Assembly (NCBI GenBank): GCA_030604885.1
Contig: JAUVUZ010000012.1
Span: 1 to 64,000 of the forward strand
Reading direction: 5' to 3'
Origin: Alphaproteobacteria bacterium
Lineage (GTDB): Bacteria; Pseudomonadota; Alphaproteobacteria; Rhodospirillales; Rhodospirillaceae
DNA: 64,000 nucleotides
In this document: in pieces, positions 54,920 to 63,339 of the stretch
How positions within the stretch are numbered: the first letter of the stretch is position 1
How the letters are laid out: each line of letters starts with the position of its first letter
The notes under the pieces: generated by a model
Told to the model about the DNA's origin: nothing
Seen by the model: the letters and a program-made list of their open reading frames with translations, nothing else
The model's database searches: none
Made by a program: the position numbers and the translations under genes

Positions 54920-56215
54920 ATGACCAACGGGAGCAACGCCGCCCTCCAGGCGCGGCGGGAGGCGGCGGTGCCGCGCGGCGTTTCGACGATGCTGCCGGTG
55001 TTCGCGGCGCGGGCGGAAGGCTCGGAGATCTGGGATGTGGAGGGCAACCGCTACATCGATTTCGCCGCGGGTATCGCGGTGCTCAACACCGGCCACAACC
55101 ACCCCAGGATCAAGGCGGCGGTGGCGGCGCAGCTCGACGCCTTCAGCCACACCTGCTTCCAGGTGATGCCCTACGCGGGCTACATCGAACTGGCGGAAAA
55201 GCTCAACGCCGCCGCACCGATGCCGGGCGAAAAGCAGACGATCTTCCTCTCCACCGGCGCCGAGGCGGTGGAGAACGCGGTGAAGATCGCCCGCAACGCC
55301 ACCGGCCGCTCGGGCGTGATCGCCACCACCGGCGGCTTCCACGGCCGCACCCTGATGGCGATGGCGCTCACCGGCAAGGTGGCGCCCTACAAGGTGGGCT
55401 ACGGGCCGTTCCCCTCCGAGGTCTACCACATCCCCTATCCGGACCCGTTCCACGGCGTCACCGTCGCCCAGTCGTTGGCCGCCATCGCCGCCCTGTTCAA
55501 GGGCGACGTGGACCCGCAGCGGATCGCCGCGATCATCGTCGAGCCGGTGCAGGGGGAGGGCGGCTTCGTCGTCGCCCCGGCGGAATGGCTGCGCGCGCTG
55601 CGGGCGATCTGCGACGAGCACGGCATCGTCCTGATCGCCGACGAAATCCAGACCGGCTTCGCCCGCACCGGCAAGATGTTCGCGATCGAGCATTCGGGTG
55701 TGGCGCCGGACCTGATGACCGTCGCCAAGTCGCTGGCGGGCGGCTTCCCGCTCTCCGCCGTGATCGGGCGCAAGGCGCTGATGGAGAGTTCGCAGCCCGG
55801 CGGCCTCGGCGGCACCTACGCGGGCGCGCCGCTCGCCTGCGCCGCGGGCCTCGCGGTGATGGACGTGATCGCCGAGGAGAACCTGTGCGCACGCGCCGAG
55901 GCCCTGGGCGCCCGGCTCAAGGCGCGCCTCGCCGCGATGGCGGCGAAGAACGCCTTCGCCTGCATCGGCGACGTGCGCGGCCTCGGCGCGATGGTGGCGA
56001 TGGAACTGGTGAAGGACCGCGTCACCCGCGAACCGGCGCCGGAGCTGACCAAGGCCCTGGTCGCCAAGGCCGCCGCCAAGGGGCTGGTGATCCTCTCCTG
56101 CGGCACCTACGGCAACGTCATCCGCTTCCTCGCGCCGCTCACCACGTCCGACGCGGTTCTCGACGAGGGTCTGGACATCCTCGAATCCTGCCTCGCCGAC
56201 CTCACCGCCGCCTGA
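54920..56215 (+). CDS. gabT: 4-aminobutyrate--2-oxoglutarate transaminase
   Basis: The protein has 431 residues from ATG 54920 (MTNGSNAALQARREAAVPRG). This class III aminotransferase shows LNTGHNHPRI, STGAEAVENAVKIARN, TTGGFHGRTLMAMALTGK, EPVQGEGGF, IADEIQTGFARTGKMFA, and the PLP lysine in TVAKSLAGGFPLSAV. It converts GABA and 2-oxoglutarate to succinate semialdehyde and glutamate, feeding gabD. It is followed by a strong hairpin terminator. Confidence 0.95.
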   Translation: MTNGSNAALQARREAAVPRGVSTMLPVFAARAEGSEIWDVEGNRYIDFAAGIAVLNTGHNHPRIKAAVAAQLDAFSHTCFQVMPYAGYIELAEKLNAAAPMPGEKQTIFLSTGAEAVENAVKIARNATGRSGVIATTGGFHGRTLMAMALTGKVAPYKVGYGPFPSEVYHIPYPDPFHGVTVAQSLAAIAALFKGDVDPQRIAAIIVEPVQGEGGFVVAPAEWLRALRAICDEHGIVLIADEIQTGFARTGKMFAIEHSGVAPDLMTVAKSLAGGFPLSAVIGRKALMESSQPGGLGGTYAGAPLACAAGLAVMDVIAEENLCARAEALGARLKARLAAMAAKNAFACIGDVRGLGAMVAMELVKDRVTREPAPELTKALVAKAAAKGLVILSCGTYGNVIRFLAPLTTSDAVLDEGLDILESCLADLTAA

Positions 56216-56221
56216 CGGCCC

Positions 56222-56255
56222 CGCCCGCGCCGCCTCCCGGCGCGGGCGCCTCTTT
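56222..56255 (+). terminator. terminator-like hairpin after gabT
   Basis: CGCCCGCGCC, 7-base loop, GGCGCGGGCG, then CCTCTTT. It lies 7 bases past the stop. Confidence 0.7.
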
Positions 56256-56299
56256 CAGTCGCAACGGCCCGTGCGGGTGTCTCCGGCAGGACCCGCGCC

Positions 56300-56995
56300 C
56301 GCCTTCAAAAGTCGTCACCTCCGGCCCGACCGGGGGTCCATGTGCCCTCCGGCAATGCCCTGAGGGTTTGGGTTTCCGAACGTGGAAACCAAAACCCGTG
56401 GATGCCCGCCTGCGCGGGCATGACGAGGTGTGGCGGCGGGCGTCTGCACGGGTTTCGATGGTGCCATGAGGTGCCGTAGGTTCCGTGCGTCGTCTTGGGC
56501 TGCCCCACGGCCTCCGGCCCCGTTTCCCCGGCCTTCCTTGCCTGTTCCGCCCGCAGAACCCGCGCCCGCCCTATCCCCAAACGCATCGTCACCCCCGGCT
56601 CGACCGGGGGTCCATGTGTCCGCCGATAATGCCCTTAGGGGGTCACGTCCCGGTTTCCCGACCATGGGGCGCAGCCGTGGATGCCCGCCTGCGCGGGCAT
56701 GACGATGGGGGGGCGGTGGCGGGGGCGTCTGCGCGGTCGACGTCGCCAAGCGGCGTCGTAGGTTCTGCGCGTCGCCCTCGGGCTGTCCCACGGTCTCCGG
56801 TCCCATTTTCCCGGCCTTCCGTGCCCGTTTCGCCCACAGGACACGCGCCCAGCCCTCCTCCAACAACATCGTCACCCCCGGCTCGACCGGGGGTCCATGT
56901 GTCCGCCGACGATGTCCTGAGGGGGTTACGGCCCGGTATTCCGAGCGTGGGGCAACGGCCGTGGATGCCCGCCTGCGCGGGCATGACGAGGTGGG
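56300..56995. repeat. tandem array of about 280-bp units with two palindromic elements each
   Basis: Element A (GTCACCCCCGG-CTCGA-CCGGGGG type) occurs at 56314-56342 (variant), 56588-56616 and 56871-56899. Element B (ATGCCCGC-CTGC-GCGGGCAT core) occurs at 56398-56426, 56677-56705 and 56961-56989. Spacings are 274 and 283 for A, 279 and 284 for B, and the sequence between them is also similar, so this is about 2.5 copies of one composite unit. B is the widespread alphaproteobacterial palindrome whose translation gives MPAQAGIH or ARAGGHP. All track ORFs here are repeat artefacts. The stretch 56256-56299 and 56996-57200 holds nothing else I can identify. Confidence 0.9.
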
Positions 56996-57202
56996 GGCGG
57001 GTATAGGCGCGGTTTCGGGTGAGACGCGGTGCGGTTGCCGAGGGGCGGGGCAAGCGATTCGGGGGTGAAATCGCGGCGGGGGCGGCGTGGGAAGGGTTTT
57101 GCGAACCGGACGCGTTCGATCAAAAAACCGGCAGCGACCGCCTTGGGGTACGGCGATGGGCGCGCGGCGGCTAGGGTTTTTGCGGCGAGAAAATGCGCAA
57201 AA

Positions 57203-57214
57203 TTTATGCATAAA
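57203..57214. promoter_or_regulatory. 12-bp perfect palindrome in the ABC operon promoter region
   Basis: TTTATGCATAAA within an AT-rich 80-bp stretch (57185-57275) upstream of the ATPase gene; a possible operator or part of the promoter. Confidence 0.4.
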
Positions 57215-57257
57215 ATCCCACAAAAGATTTCAGCACAAAAAACGTGCGAATCCTCTT

Positions 57258-57273
57258 GTTTAAAAAATTGAAC
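57258..57273 (+). promoter_or_regulatory. operator-like 16-mer upstream of the ABC operon (copy 2)
   Basis: GTTTAAAAAATTGAAC, 75 bases before the ATPase start, with GTTTAA/TTGAAC arms. It is 14/16 identical to the gabD element in opposite orientation. Confidence 0.6.
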
Positions 57274-57347
57274 GTGGCATGCTGGTTTCGTCGCCCGGAG
57301 CGGGGGTTTCCGGCGCGGCGAGGACCCGCCTTCCGAGGATGCGCCGA

Positions 57348-58463
57348 ATGACCGATGTTGCCCCGCAAGCCGCCGATCCGCTGGTGCGCTTTTCCGGCGT
57401 GCGGAAGACCTACGACGGCGAAACCCTGATCGTCAAAGACCTGAACCTCGAGATCCGGCGCGGCGAGTTTCTCACCCTGCTCGGCCCCTCCGGCTCGGGC
57501 AAGACCACCACGCTGATGATGCTGGCGGGCTTCGAGGTGCCGACCGAGGGCACCATCGCGCTGGACGGCCGCTCCATCGGCGCGGTGCCGCCGCACCGCC
57601 GCGGCATCGGCATGGTGTTCCAGAACTACGCCCTGTTCCCGCACATGACGATCGAGGAGAACGTCGCCTTTCCGCTGATGGTGCGCGGCGTGCCGCGCGA
57701 CGAGCGCAGCGTCAAGGCGCGCGAGGCGCTGGCGATGGTGAAGCTCGACGCCCTGTGGCGCCGCCGCCCGGCGCAGCTCTCGGGCGGCCAGCAGCAGCGC
57801 GTCGCGCTCGCCCGCGCCCTGGTGTTCGCGCCGCAGCTGGTGCTGATGGACGAGCCGCTCGGCGCCCTCGACAAGCAACTGCGCGAACACATGCAGATGG
57901 AGATCAAGCACATCCACCAGTCCCTCGGCGTCACCGTGGTCTACGTCACCCACGACCAGACCGAGGCGCTGACGATGTCGGACCGCATCGCGGTGTTCAG
58001 CGACGGCGTGATCCAGCAGCTCGATACCCCCCAGGGCCTCTACGAGCGGCCGTGCAACCGCTTCGTCGCCAGCTTCATCGGCGAGAACAACACCCTGATG
58101 GGCACGGTGGAGGAGATGCTGCCGCACGGCTTCTGCCGGGTGCGGCTGGCGGACGGGCATTACGTCACCGCCGCGGCGGTCAACGTCGCCGGGGTGGGCG
58201 CCGCCACCGCGCTCTCGATGCGGCCGGAGAAGGTGCACATCGAGGGTCTGGGCGCCGCCCACGTCAACCGCCTGATGGGCACGGTCAAGGACACCGTCTA
58301 CCACGGCGACCACGTCCGCGTGCGCCTGAGCGTCGCGGGCAACCCCGAGTTCGTGGTGAAGATGCGCTTCCGCCCCGGGCGCCCGATGCCCGAGGCGGGC
58401 GAGCGGGTGGCGGTGGCGTTCTCCGCCGAGGATTGCCGGGCGCTCGACGCGCCCGCCGAATGA
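57348..58463 (+). CDS. polyamine/GABA-type ABC transporter ATPase (PotA-like)
   Basis: The protein has 371 residues; ATG 57348 (MTDVAPQAADPLVRFSGVRK) after GAGGATGCGCCGA is preferred to 57279. Walker A GPSGSGKTT, Q-loop VFQNYALFPHMT, signature LSGGQQQRVALARAL and Walker B LVLMDEPLGALD are present, with a C-terminal TOBE-like domain. It powers import of the ligand bound by the next gene's product. Polyamine or GABA specificity is inferred from family and from gabDT and the PuuR-like gene nearby. Confidence 0.92.
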   Translation: MTDVAPQAADPLVRFSGVRKTYDGETLIVKDLNLEIRRGEFLTLLGPSGSGKTTTLMMLAGFEVPTEGTIALDGRSIGAVPPHRRGIGMVFQNYALFPHMTIEENVAFPLMVRGVPRDERSVKAREALAMVKLDALWRRRPAQLSGGQQQRVALARALVFAPQLVLMDEPLGALDKQLREHMQMEIKHIHQSLGVTVVYVTHDQTEALTMSDRIAVFSDGVIQQLDTPQGLYERPCNRFVASFIGENNTLMGTVEEMLPHGFCRVRLADGHYVTAAAVNVAGVGAATALSMRPEKVHIEGLGAAHVNRLMGTVKDTVYHGDHVRVRLSVAGNPEFVVKMRFRPGRPMPEAGERVAVAFSAEDCRALDAPAE

Positions 58464-58486
58464 CGCACGCGTTGGGTCCACACATC

Positions 58487-58507
58487 GCGGAGAGGGCGCC
58501 TCTCCGC
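58487..58507 (+). other. hairpin between ATPase and binding-protein genes
   Basis: GCGGAGAGG, GCG loop, CCTCTCCGC, 20 bases before the binding-protein start. Confidence 0.5.
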
Positions 58508-58526
58508 CCGCAGGGGAGCACGAAGC

Positions 58527-59573
58527 ATGGGTAAGAGGATTTCGACCGCCGCCCTGGCCGCGGCGTTGGCGATCGGCGGAGCGGCCGTCGCCGAGGCCCG
58601 CGACCTGACCGTGGTGGGCTGGGGCGGGGCGTTCCAGGAGGCGCAGAAGGAGGTGTACTTCCACCCCTTCACCGCCAAGACCGGCATCAAGATGAGCGAC
58701 GAATCCTGGGACGGCGGCATCGGCGTGCTGCGCGCCAAGGTGGAGGGCGGCAACGCCACCTGGGACGTGGTCGAGGTGGAATCCGACGAGTTGGCGGTGG
58801 GCTGCGAGGAAGGCCTGTTCGTGCCGCTCGACTGGGCGAAGATCGGCGGCAAGGACGCCTATCTCCCCGACGCGGTGCACGAGTGCGGCGTCGGCACGAT
58901 CGCCTACGACTTCGTGTTGGGCTACGACAAGGACCGCCTCAAGACCCCGCCGACCAGCTGGGCCGACTTCTTCGACACCCAGAAGTTCCCCGGCAAGCGC
59001 GCCCTGCGCGGCGGCGCCAAGTCCACCCTCGAGTTCGCGCTGATCGGCGACGGCGTGCCGCCCAAGGACGTCTACAAGGTGCTCGCCACCCCCGAGGGCG
59101 TGGACCGCGCCTTCAAGAAGCTCGACAGCATCAAGAAGGACCTGATCTTCTGGAAGGCGGGCGCGCAGCCGCCGCAGTTGCTCGCCTCGGGCGAGGTGGT
59201 GATGACCTCGGTCTACAACGGCCGCATCGACGCCGCCAACCAGAACGACCGCCGCAACTTCGGCATCGTCTGGAACGGCGCCCTGTTCACCGTGGACAGC
59301 TGGGTGATCCTCAAGGGCTCGCCCAACGTCGAGAGCGCCTACAAGTTCCTCGACTTCGTCGGCAAGCCCGAGACCCAGGCGAAGCTCACCCCGGCGATCG
59401 CCTACGGCCCGACCGCGGCGGGCGCCGCCAAATACATCGACCCCAAGCGCCTGCCCGACATGCCGACGGCGCCCGACAACATGAAGACTATCGTCACCAT
59501 CGACCCGGCGTTCTGGCTGGAGAACATCGACCGCCTCAACGACCGCTTCAACACCTGGGCGGCCGCCAACTGA
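58527..59573 (+). CDS. periplasmic polyamine/GABA-type binding protein (PotD-like)
   Basis: The protein has 348 residues. Signal peptide MGKRISTAALAAALAIGGAA ends near AEA-RD. LTVVGWGGAFQEAQKEVYFHPFTAKTG, TWDVVEVESDEL and SVYNGRID are typical of the COG0687 putrescine/spermidine binding family, in the branch used by alphaproteobacteria for GABA and other amines. It binds substrate in the periplasm. It is flanked by hairpins on both sides, a common way to raise binding-protein mRNA above permease mRNA. Confidence 0.9.
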   Translation: MGKRISTAALAAALAIGGAAVAEARDLTVVGWGGAFQEAQKEVYFHPFTAKTGIKMSDESWDGGIGVLRAKVEGGNATWDVVEVESDELAVGCEEGLFVPLDWAKIGGKDAYLPDAVHECGVGTIAYDFVLGYDKDRLKTPPTSWADFFDTQKFPGKRALRGGAKSTLEFALIGDGVPPKDVYKVLATPEGVDRAFKKLDSIKKDLIFWKAGAQPPQLLASGEVVMTSVYNGRIDAANQNDRRNFGIVWNGALFTVDSWVILKGSPNVESAYKFLDFVGKPETQAKLTPAIAYGPTAAGAAKYIDPKRLPDMPTAPDNMKTIVTIDPAFWLENIDRLNDRFNTWAAAN

Positions 59574-59584
59574 CCCACCCGTCC

Positions 59585-59609
59585 GGGGGCGCGGCATCCC
59601 CGCGCCCCC
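59585..59609 (+). other. hairpin after the binding-protein gene
   Basis: GGGGGCGCGG, 5-base loop, CCGCGCCCCC, 11 bases after the stop and 27 before the permease start; no T tract. Confidence 0.6.
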
Positions 59610-59636
59610 GCCTCCCTGGCCGATGGACACCTGCCG

Positions 59637-60857
59637 ATGCGCGACACCGACACCTTGAAAGACCGCCTGCGCCGCGCCGAACGGATGCGGCAGTGGAAGG
59701 CGTTCGGCCTGATCGCGCCGCTGCTCGGGTTCCTGCTGGTGGTGTTCGTGGCGCCGATCGCGTCGATGATGCTGCGCTCGGTCCACGACACCGAACTGCG
59801 CGAGGTGTGGCCCACCGTCACCCGCGCCATCGGCGATTGGCACGACCGCACCCGGGTGCCGGGCGAGCCGGTGTTCGCCGCCCTCGCCGCCGACCTCAAG
59901 GCGAGCCAGCAGGCGAAAAGCCTGCCGGTGGCCGCCCGCCGCCTCAACTACGACCTGCGCAACGGCCGCTCGCTGGTGTTCTCCACCGCCCGCGCCCTGC
60001 CCGAAACCGCGACCAGCTGGACCGACGCGGTGACCGCCGCCAACCCCCGCTGGGCGGACCCGGAAACCTGGGGCGCGGTGGCGCGCGCCAGCGGCCCCGC
60101 CACCGGCTATTTTCTCCTCGCCGCCCTCGACCGCAACCGCACCGCCACCGGCAGGATCGTTCAGGCCCCGCCCGAGGAGGCGCTGTTCGTGGCGGTGCTG
60201 AAGCGCACCTTCGTCGTCGGCCTCGCGGTCACCGGGCTGTGCCTGCTGCTCGGCTATCCGGTGGCGTATCTCCTCGCCACCCTGCCGCCCGACCGCGGCA
60301 ACCTGCTGATGATCCTGGTGTTGCTGCCGTTCTGGACGTCGCTGCTGGTGCGCACCGCCGCGTGGGTGGTGGTGTTGCAGGAGCAGGGGCTGGTGAACAA
60401 CGCGCTGATCTGGCTGGGCGTGATCGACCGGCCGATGCGCCTGATCTACAACCAGGTGGGGGTGTACGTGGCGATGACCCACATCCTCCTGCCGTTCATG
60501 ATCCTGCCGCTCTACTCGGTGATGAAGGCGATCCCGCCCGCCTACGTGCGCGCCGCGCGCTCCCTCGGGGCCTCGCCCACCACCGCGTTCCTGCGCGTCT
60601 ACGTGCCGCAGACCCTGCCGGGGATCGGTGCGGGCGGGCTGTTGGTGTTCATCATGGCGATCGGCTACTACATCACCCCGGCGCTGGTGGGCGGCGCGGG
60701 CGACCAGCTGATCTCCTACTTCATCGCCTACTACACCTCGTCGTCGGTCAACTGGGGCCTGGCCTCGGCCCTCGGCGCGGTGCTGCTCTCGGCGACCCTG
60801 GCGCTTTACTGGGTCTACAACCGCCTCGTCGGCGCCGACGGCGTCAAGCTCGGATAA
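59637..60857 (+). CDS. polyamine/GABA-type ABC permease (PotB-like) with a long periplasmic insertion
   Basis: The protein has 406 residues, about 110-120 longer than E. coli PotB. After helix 1 (about 23-45) there is a soluble insertion to about residue 180, then five helices and the EAA loop YVRAARSLGASPTTAFLRVYVPQTLPG (quoted in part). The insertion would face the periplasm and may contact the binding protein. Such long PotB forms are known in alphaproteobacteria. It forms the channel with the next gene's product. Confidence 0.92.
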   Translation: MRDTDTLKDRLRRAERMRQWKAFGLIAPLLGFLLVVFVAPIASMMLRSVHDTELREVWPTVTRAIGDWHDRTRVPGEPVFAALAADLKASQQAKSLPVAARRLNYDLRNGRSLVFSTARALPETATSWTDAVTAANPRWADPETWGAVARASGPATGYFLLAALDRNRTATGRIVQAPPEEALFVAVLKRTFVVGLAVTGLCLLLGYPVAYLLATLPPDRGNLLMILVLLPFWTSLLVRTAAWVVVLQEQGLVNNALIWLGVIDRPMRLIYNQVGVYVAMTHILLPFMILPLYSVMKAIPPAYVRAARSLGASPTTAFLRVYVPQTLPGIGAGGLLVFIMAIGYYITPALVGGAGDQLISYFIAYYTSSSVNWGLASALGAVLLSATLALYWVYNRLVGADGVKLG

Positions 60858-60866
60858 GGGGGAACC

Positions 60867-61697
60867 ATGGCCGCCCGGAACCGCACCCTCCGCACCCCCG
60901 CCGAACGCGCCTGGAGCCTCGCCCTGTGGGCGGTGTGCGCGCTGGTGTTCGTCTTCCTGCTGGCGCCGATCCTCGCGATCATGCCGCTGTCGTTCTCCTC
61001 CGGCCAGTTCCTCACCTATCCCATCCCCGGGTTTTCGCTGCGCTGGTACGCCGAGTTCTTCACCAGCGACAAATGGCTGGGCGGCCTCAAGAACTCGATG
61101 ATCGTCGGGGTCGCCTCGACGCTGCTCGCCACCGCCCTCGGCACCCTCGCGTCGCTGGGGTTGGTGCGGGCGCGGTTTCGCGGCAAGGGGCTGCTGATGG
61201 GCCTGCTGATCTCGCCGATGATCGTGCCGCTGGTGATCACCGCGGTCGGCTTCTACTTCTTCTTCTCCCCCCTCGGGCTGACCGCCAGCTACACCGGGCT
61301 GATCCTCGCCCACACCGCGCTGGCGGCGCCGTTCGTGGTGGTCACCGTCACCGCCACCCTCCAGGGGTTCGACATGAACCTCGCCCGCGCCGCCGCCTCC
61401 CTCGGCGCCGGTCCGTCCACCACCTTCTTCAAGGTGATCCTGCCGCTGATCGCGCCGGGCGTGGCCTCGGGCGCGCTGTTCGCCTTCGCCACCTCGTTCG
61501 ACGAGGTGGTGGTGGTGCTGTTCGTCGCCGGGCCGGAGCAGCGCACCCTGCCGCGCGAGATGTTCTCCGGCATCCGCGAGAACATTTCCCCCACCATCAC
61601 CGCCGCCGCCACCATCCTGATCCTGTTTTCGGTGGCGCTGCTGGTGGCGCTCGAACTGCTGCGCCGCCGCAACGCCCGCATGCGCGGCGCCGCCTGA
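60867..61697 (+). CDS. polyamine/GABA-type ABC permease (PotC-like)
   Basis: The protein has 276 residues, normal for PotC, with six helices and the EAA loop ARAAASLGAGPSTTFFKVILP. The start follows AAGGGGGAACC, 9 bases after the PotB-like stop. It pairs with the PotB-like subunit. SFDEVVVVLFVAGPEQRTLP is a conserved family stretch. It is the last gene of the ABC operon. Confidence 0.94.
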   Translation: MAARNRTLRTPAERAWSLALWAVCALVFVFLLAPILAIMPLSFSSGQFLTYPIPGFSLRWYAEFFTSDKWLGGLKNSMIVGVASTLLATALGTLASLGLVRARFRGKGLLMGLLISPMIVPLVITAVGFYFFFSPLGLTASYTGLILAHTALAAPFVVVTVTATLQGFDMNLARAAASLGAGPSTTFFKVILPLIAPGVASGALFAFATSFDEVVVVLFVAGPEQRTLPREMFSGIRENISPTITAAATILILFSVALLVALELLRRRNARMRGAA

Positions 61698-61720
61698 TCC
61701 GGCGCCCGCGCGGCGCCTGC

Positions 61721-61768
61721 GAAATTTTTGTTCAACGCTGCCCAATTTTGCGACATCCGCGCTTGACA
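61721..61768 (+). promoter_or_regulatory. promoter region of the NSS symporter gene
   Basis: GAAATTTTTGTTCAAC (61721-61736) is a weak third relative (10/16 in one orientation) of the 16-mer operator, and TTGACA (61763-61768) is a perfect -35 hexamer, though no good -10 follows. The region to 61905 otherwise shows only an A-rich leader. Confidence 0.35.
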
Positions 61769-61905
61769 GAGCGGGGGTGAATCGGCGATTTGTGCGCGCC
61801 GACCCCCAACCGGGCGGTTCGGCAGCGCAACCCGAGGGGGCTGGGGCCGCCGCCGAAAAAAACAGAAAAAACCTAAAGAAATCCTATCCCAGTGGAGGGC
61901 AGACC

Positions 61906-63267
61906 ATGCAGGCACGCGGCAACTGGTCGTCGAAATTCGGATTCGTGATGGCGGCGGCGGGTTCGGCCATCGGCCTCGGCAACATCTGGAAATTCCCCTA
62001 CGTCGCGGGGCAGAACGGCGGCGGCGGGTTCCTGCTGATCTATCTCGCGATCGTCGCCACCGTCGGCTTCTCGGTGCTGATGGCCGAGTTGGTGATCGGC
62101 CGCTCCACCCAGCGCAACCCGGTGGGCGCGCTCAAGCGCCTGCAGAAGGGCAAGCTGTGGCCGCTGATCGGCTACGCCGGAATCCTCACCGCGTTCGTGA
62201 TCCTGTCGTACTACGTGGTGGTCGCCGGGTGGACCCTCGCGTACATCTTCAAGAGCGCGTCGGGCCTGCTCGCCACCTCCGACGACGCGGCGCTGGGCGG
62301 CATGTTCACCAGCTTCATCTCCGACCCGCTGGAGCCGGTGCTGTGGGCGGGCGCGTTCACCGCTCTCACCGTGTTCGTGGTGGTGGGCGGCGTCAACCAG
62401 GGCCTGGAGCGCTCCAGCCGCTGGCTGATGCCGATGCTGCTGGCGCTGGTGGTGGTGCTGTGCGTGCGCTCCCTCACCCTGCCCGGCGCGGGCGCGGGCT
62501 GGGACTTCTTCGTCACCCCGGATTGGAGCAAGGTCACCTTCCAGACCGTGATCGAGGCGTTGGGGCAGGCGTTCTTCTCGCTCTCCCTCGGCATGGGCAC
62601 GATCATCACCTACGGCTCCTACATCAGCCGCGACACCGACGTGGTGGAATCCGGCTTCACCGTGGTGACCCTCGACACCCTGATCGCGGTGATGGCGGGC
62701 GTGATGATCATCCCCGCGGTGTTCGCCTTCGGCATGAATCCGGCGGCGGGGCCGGGCCTCACCTTCATCACCCTGCCGCACGTGTTCGCGGAGATGCAGG
62801 GCGGGGTGTTCTTCGGGCCGCTGTTCTTCATCCTGCTGGCGATCGCGGCGCTCACCTCGGCGGTGTCGCTGCTCGAGGTGGTGACCGCCTACTTCGTCGA
62901 CGAGCTGGGCTGGAAGCGCCGCACCTGCACCGTCTGGGCGGGCGTGGTGGCGTTCCTGCTGTGCATTCCGTCGTCGCTGTCCCTCGGGGTGTGGAGCGAC
63001 GCCACCCTGTTCGGCAAGGGCTTCCTCGACATCATGGACTTCCTCGCCACCAACCTGATGCTGCCGATCGGCGGCATGGCGATCTCGCTGTTCGTGGGCT
63101 GGGTGGTGCCGAAGGAGATGATGGAGGAGTTCTGCACCGGCAACCCGAAGCTGGGCGGCCTCGCCAAGGCGTGGCTGTTCTTCGTGCGCATCGTCAGCCC
63201 GCTGGCGATCTTCGTGGTGCTGCTGAACGGCCTGCCGTTCGTCGCCCCCTACCTGCCCTGGAACTGA
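61906..63267 (+). CDS. sodium-dependent neurotransmitter-type symporter (NSS family)
   Basis: The protein has 453 residues from ATG 61906 after GTGGAGGGC; the track's upstream 43 residues are not family sequence. The first helix has the LeuT-type substrate/sodium site GSAIGLGNIWKFPYVAGQNGGGGFL (quoted in part); 11-12 helices follow, with LGQAFFSLSLGMGTIITYGSY typical of bacterial NSS helix 6. It should import an amino acid or related amine with Na+. Context (gabDT, amine ABC transporter, PuuR-like regulator) suggests GABA or a related amino acid, which is inference. Confidence 0.93.
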   Translation: MQARGNWSSKFGFVMAAAGSAIGLGNIWKFPYVAGQNGGGGFLLIYLAIVATVGFSVLMAELVIGRSTQRNPVGALKRLQKGKLWPLIGYAGILTAFVILSYYVVVAGWTLAYIFKSASGLLATSDDAALGGMFTSFISDPLEPVLWAGAFTALTVFVVVGGVNQGLERSSRWLMPMLLALVVVLCVRSLTLPGAGAGWDFFVTPDWSKVTFQTVIEALGQAFFSLSLGMGTIITYGSYISRDTDVVESGFTVVTLDTLIAVMAGVMIIPAVFAFGMNPAAGPGLTFITLPHVFAEMQGGVFFGPLFFILLAIAALTSAVSLLEVVTAYFVDELGWKRRTCTVWAGVVAFLLCIPSSLSLGVWSDATLFGKGFLDIMDFLATNLMLPIGGMAISLFVGWVVPKEMMEEFCTGNPKLGGLAKAWLFFVRIVSPLAIFVVLLNGLPFVAPYLPWN

Positions 63268-63300
63268 CCCCGGGGCGGGGGAGGCAGCGCAAACGATCGA

Positions 63301-63327
63301 GGCCGGGGCGAACGCTCCGGCCTTTTT
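63301..63327 (+). terminator. intrinsic terminator after the NSS symporter gene
   Basis: GGCCGGGGC, GAAC loop, GCTCCGGCC (one G-U pair), then TTTTT. Confidence 0.88.
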
Positions 63328-63339
63328 CGCGGGCGCCGC

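Noticed and set aside
56300-56995. CRISPR array
   Set aside because: Repeat spacing is about 280 bp with similar spacers, repeats are palindromic pairs, and there are no cas genes.
56305-57223. ORFs in both strands giving MPAQAGIH / ARAGGHP peptides
   Set aside because: They are translations of the repeated palindromic element B and are repeat artefacts.
57204-61745. 1513-residue minus-strand ORF across the ABC operon
   Set aside because: It is a low-complexity His/Arg/Gly/Asp-rich shadow of the well-supported plus-strand genes, caused by high third-position GC.
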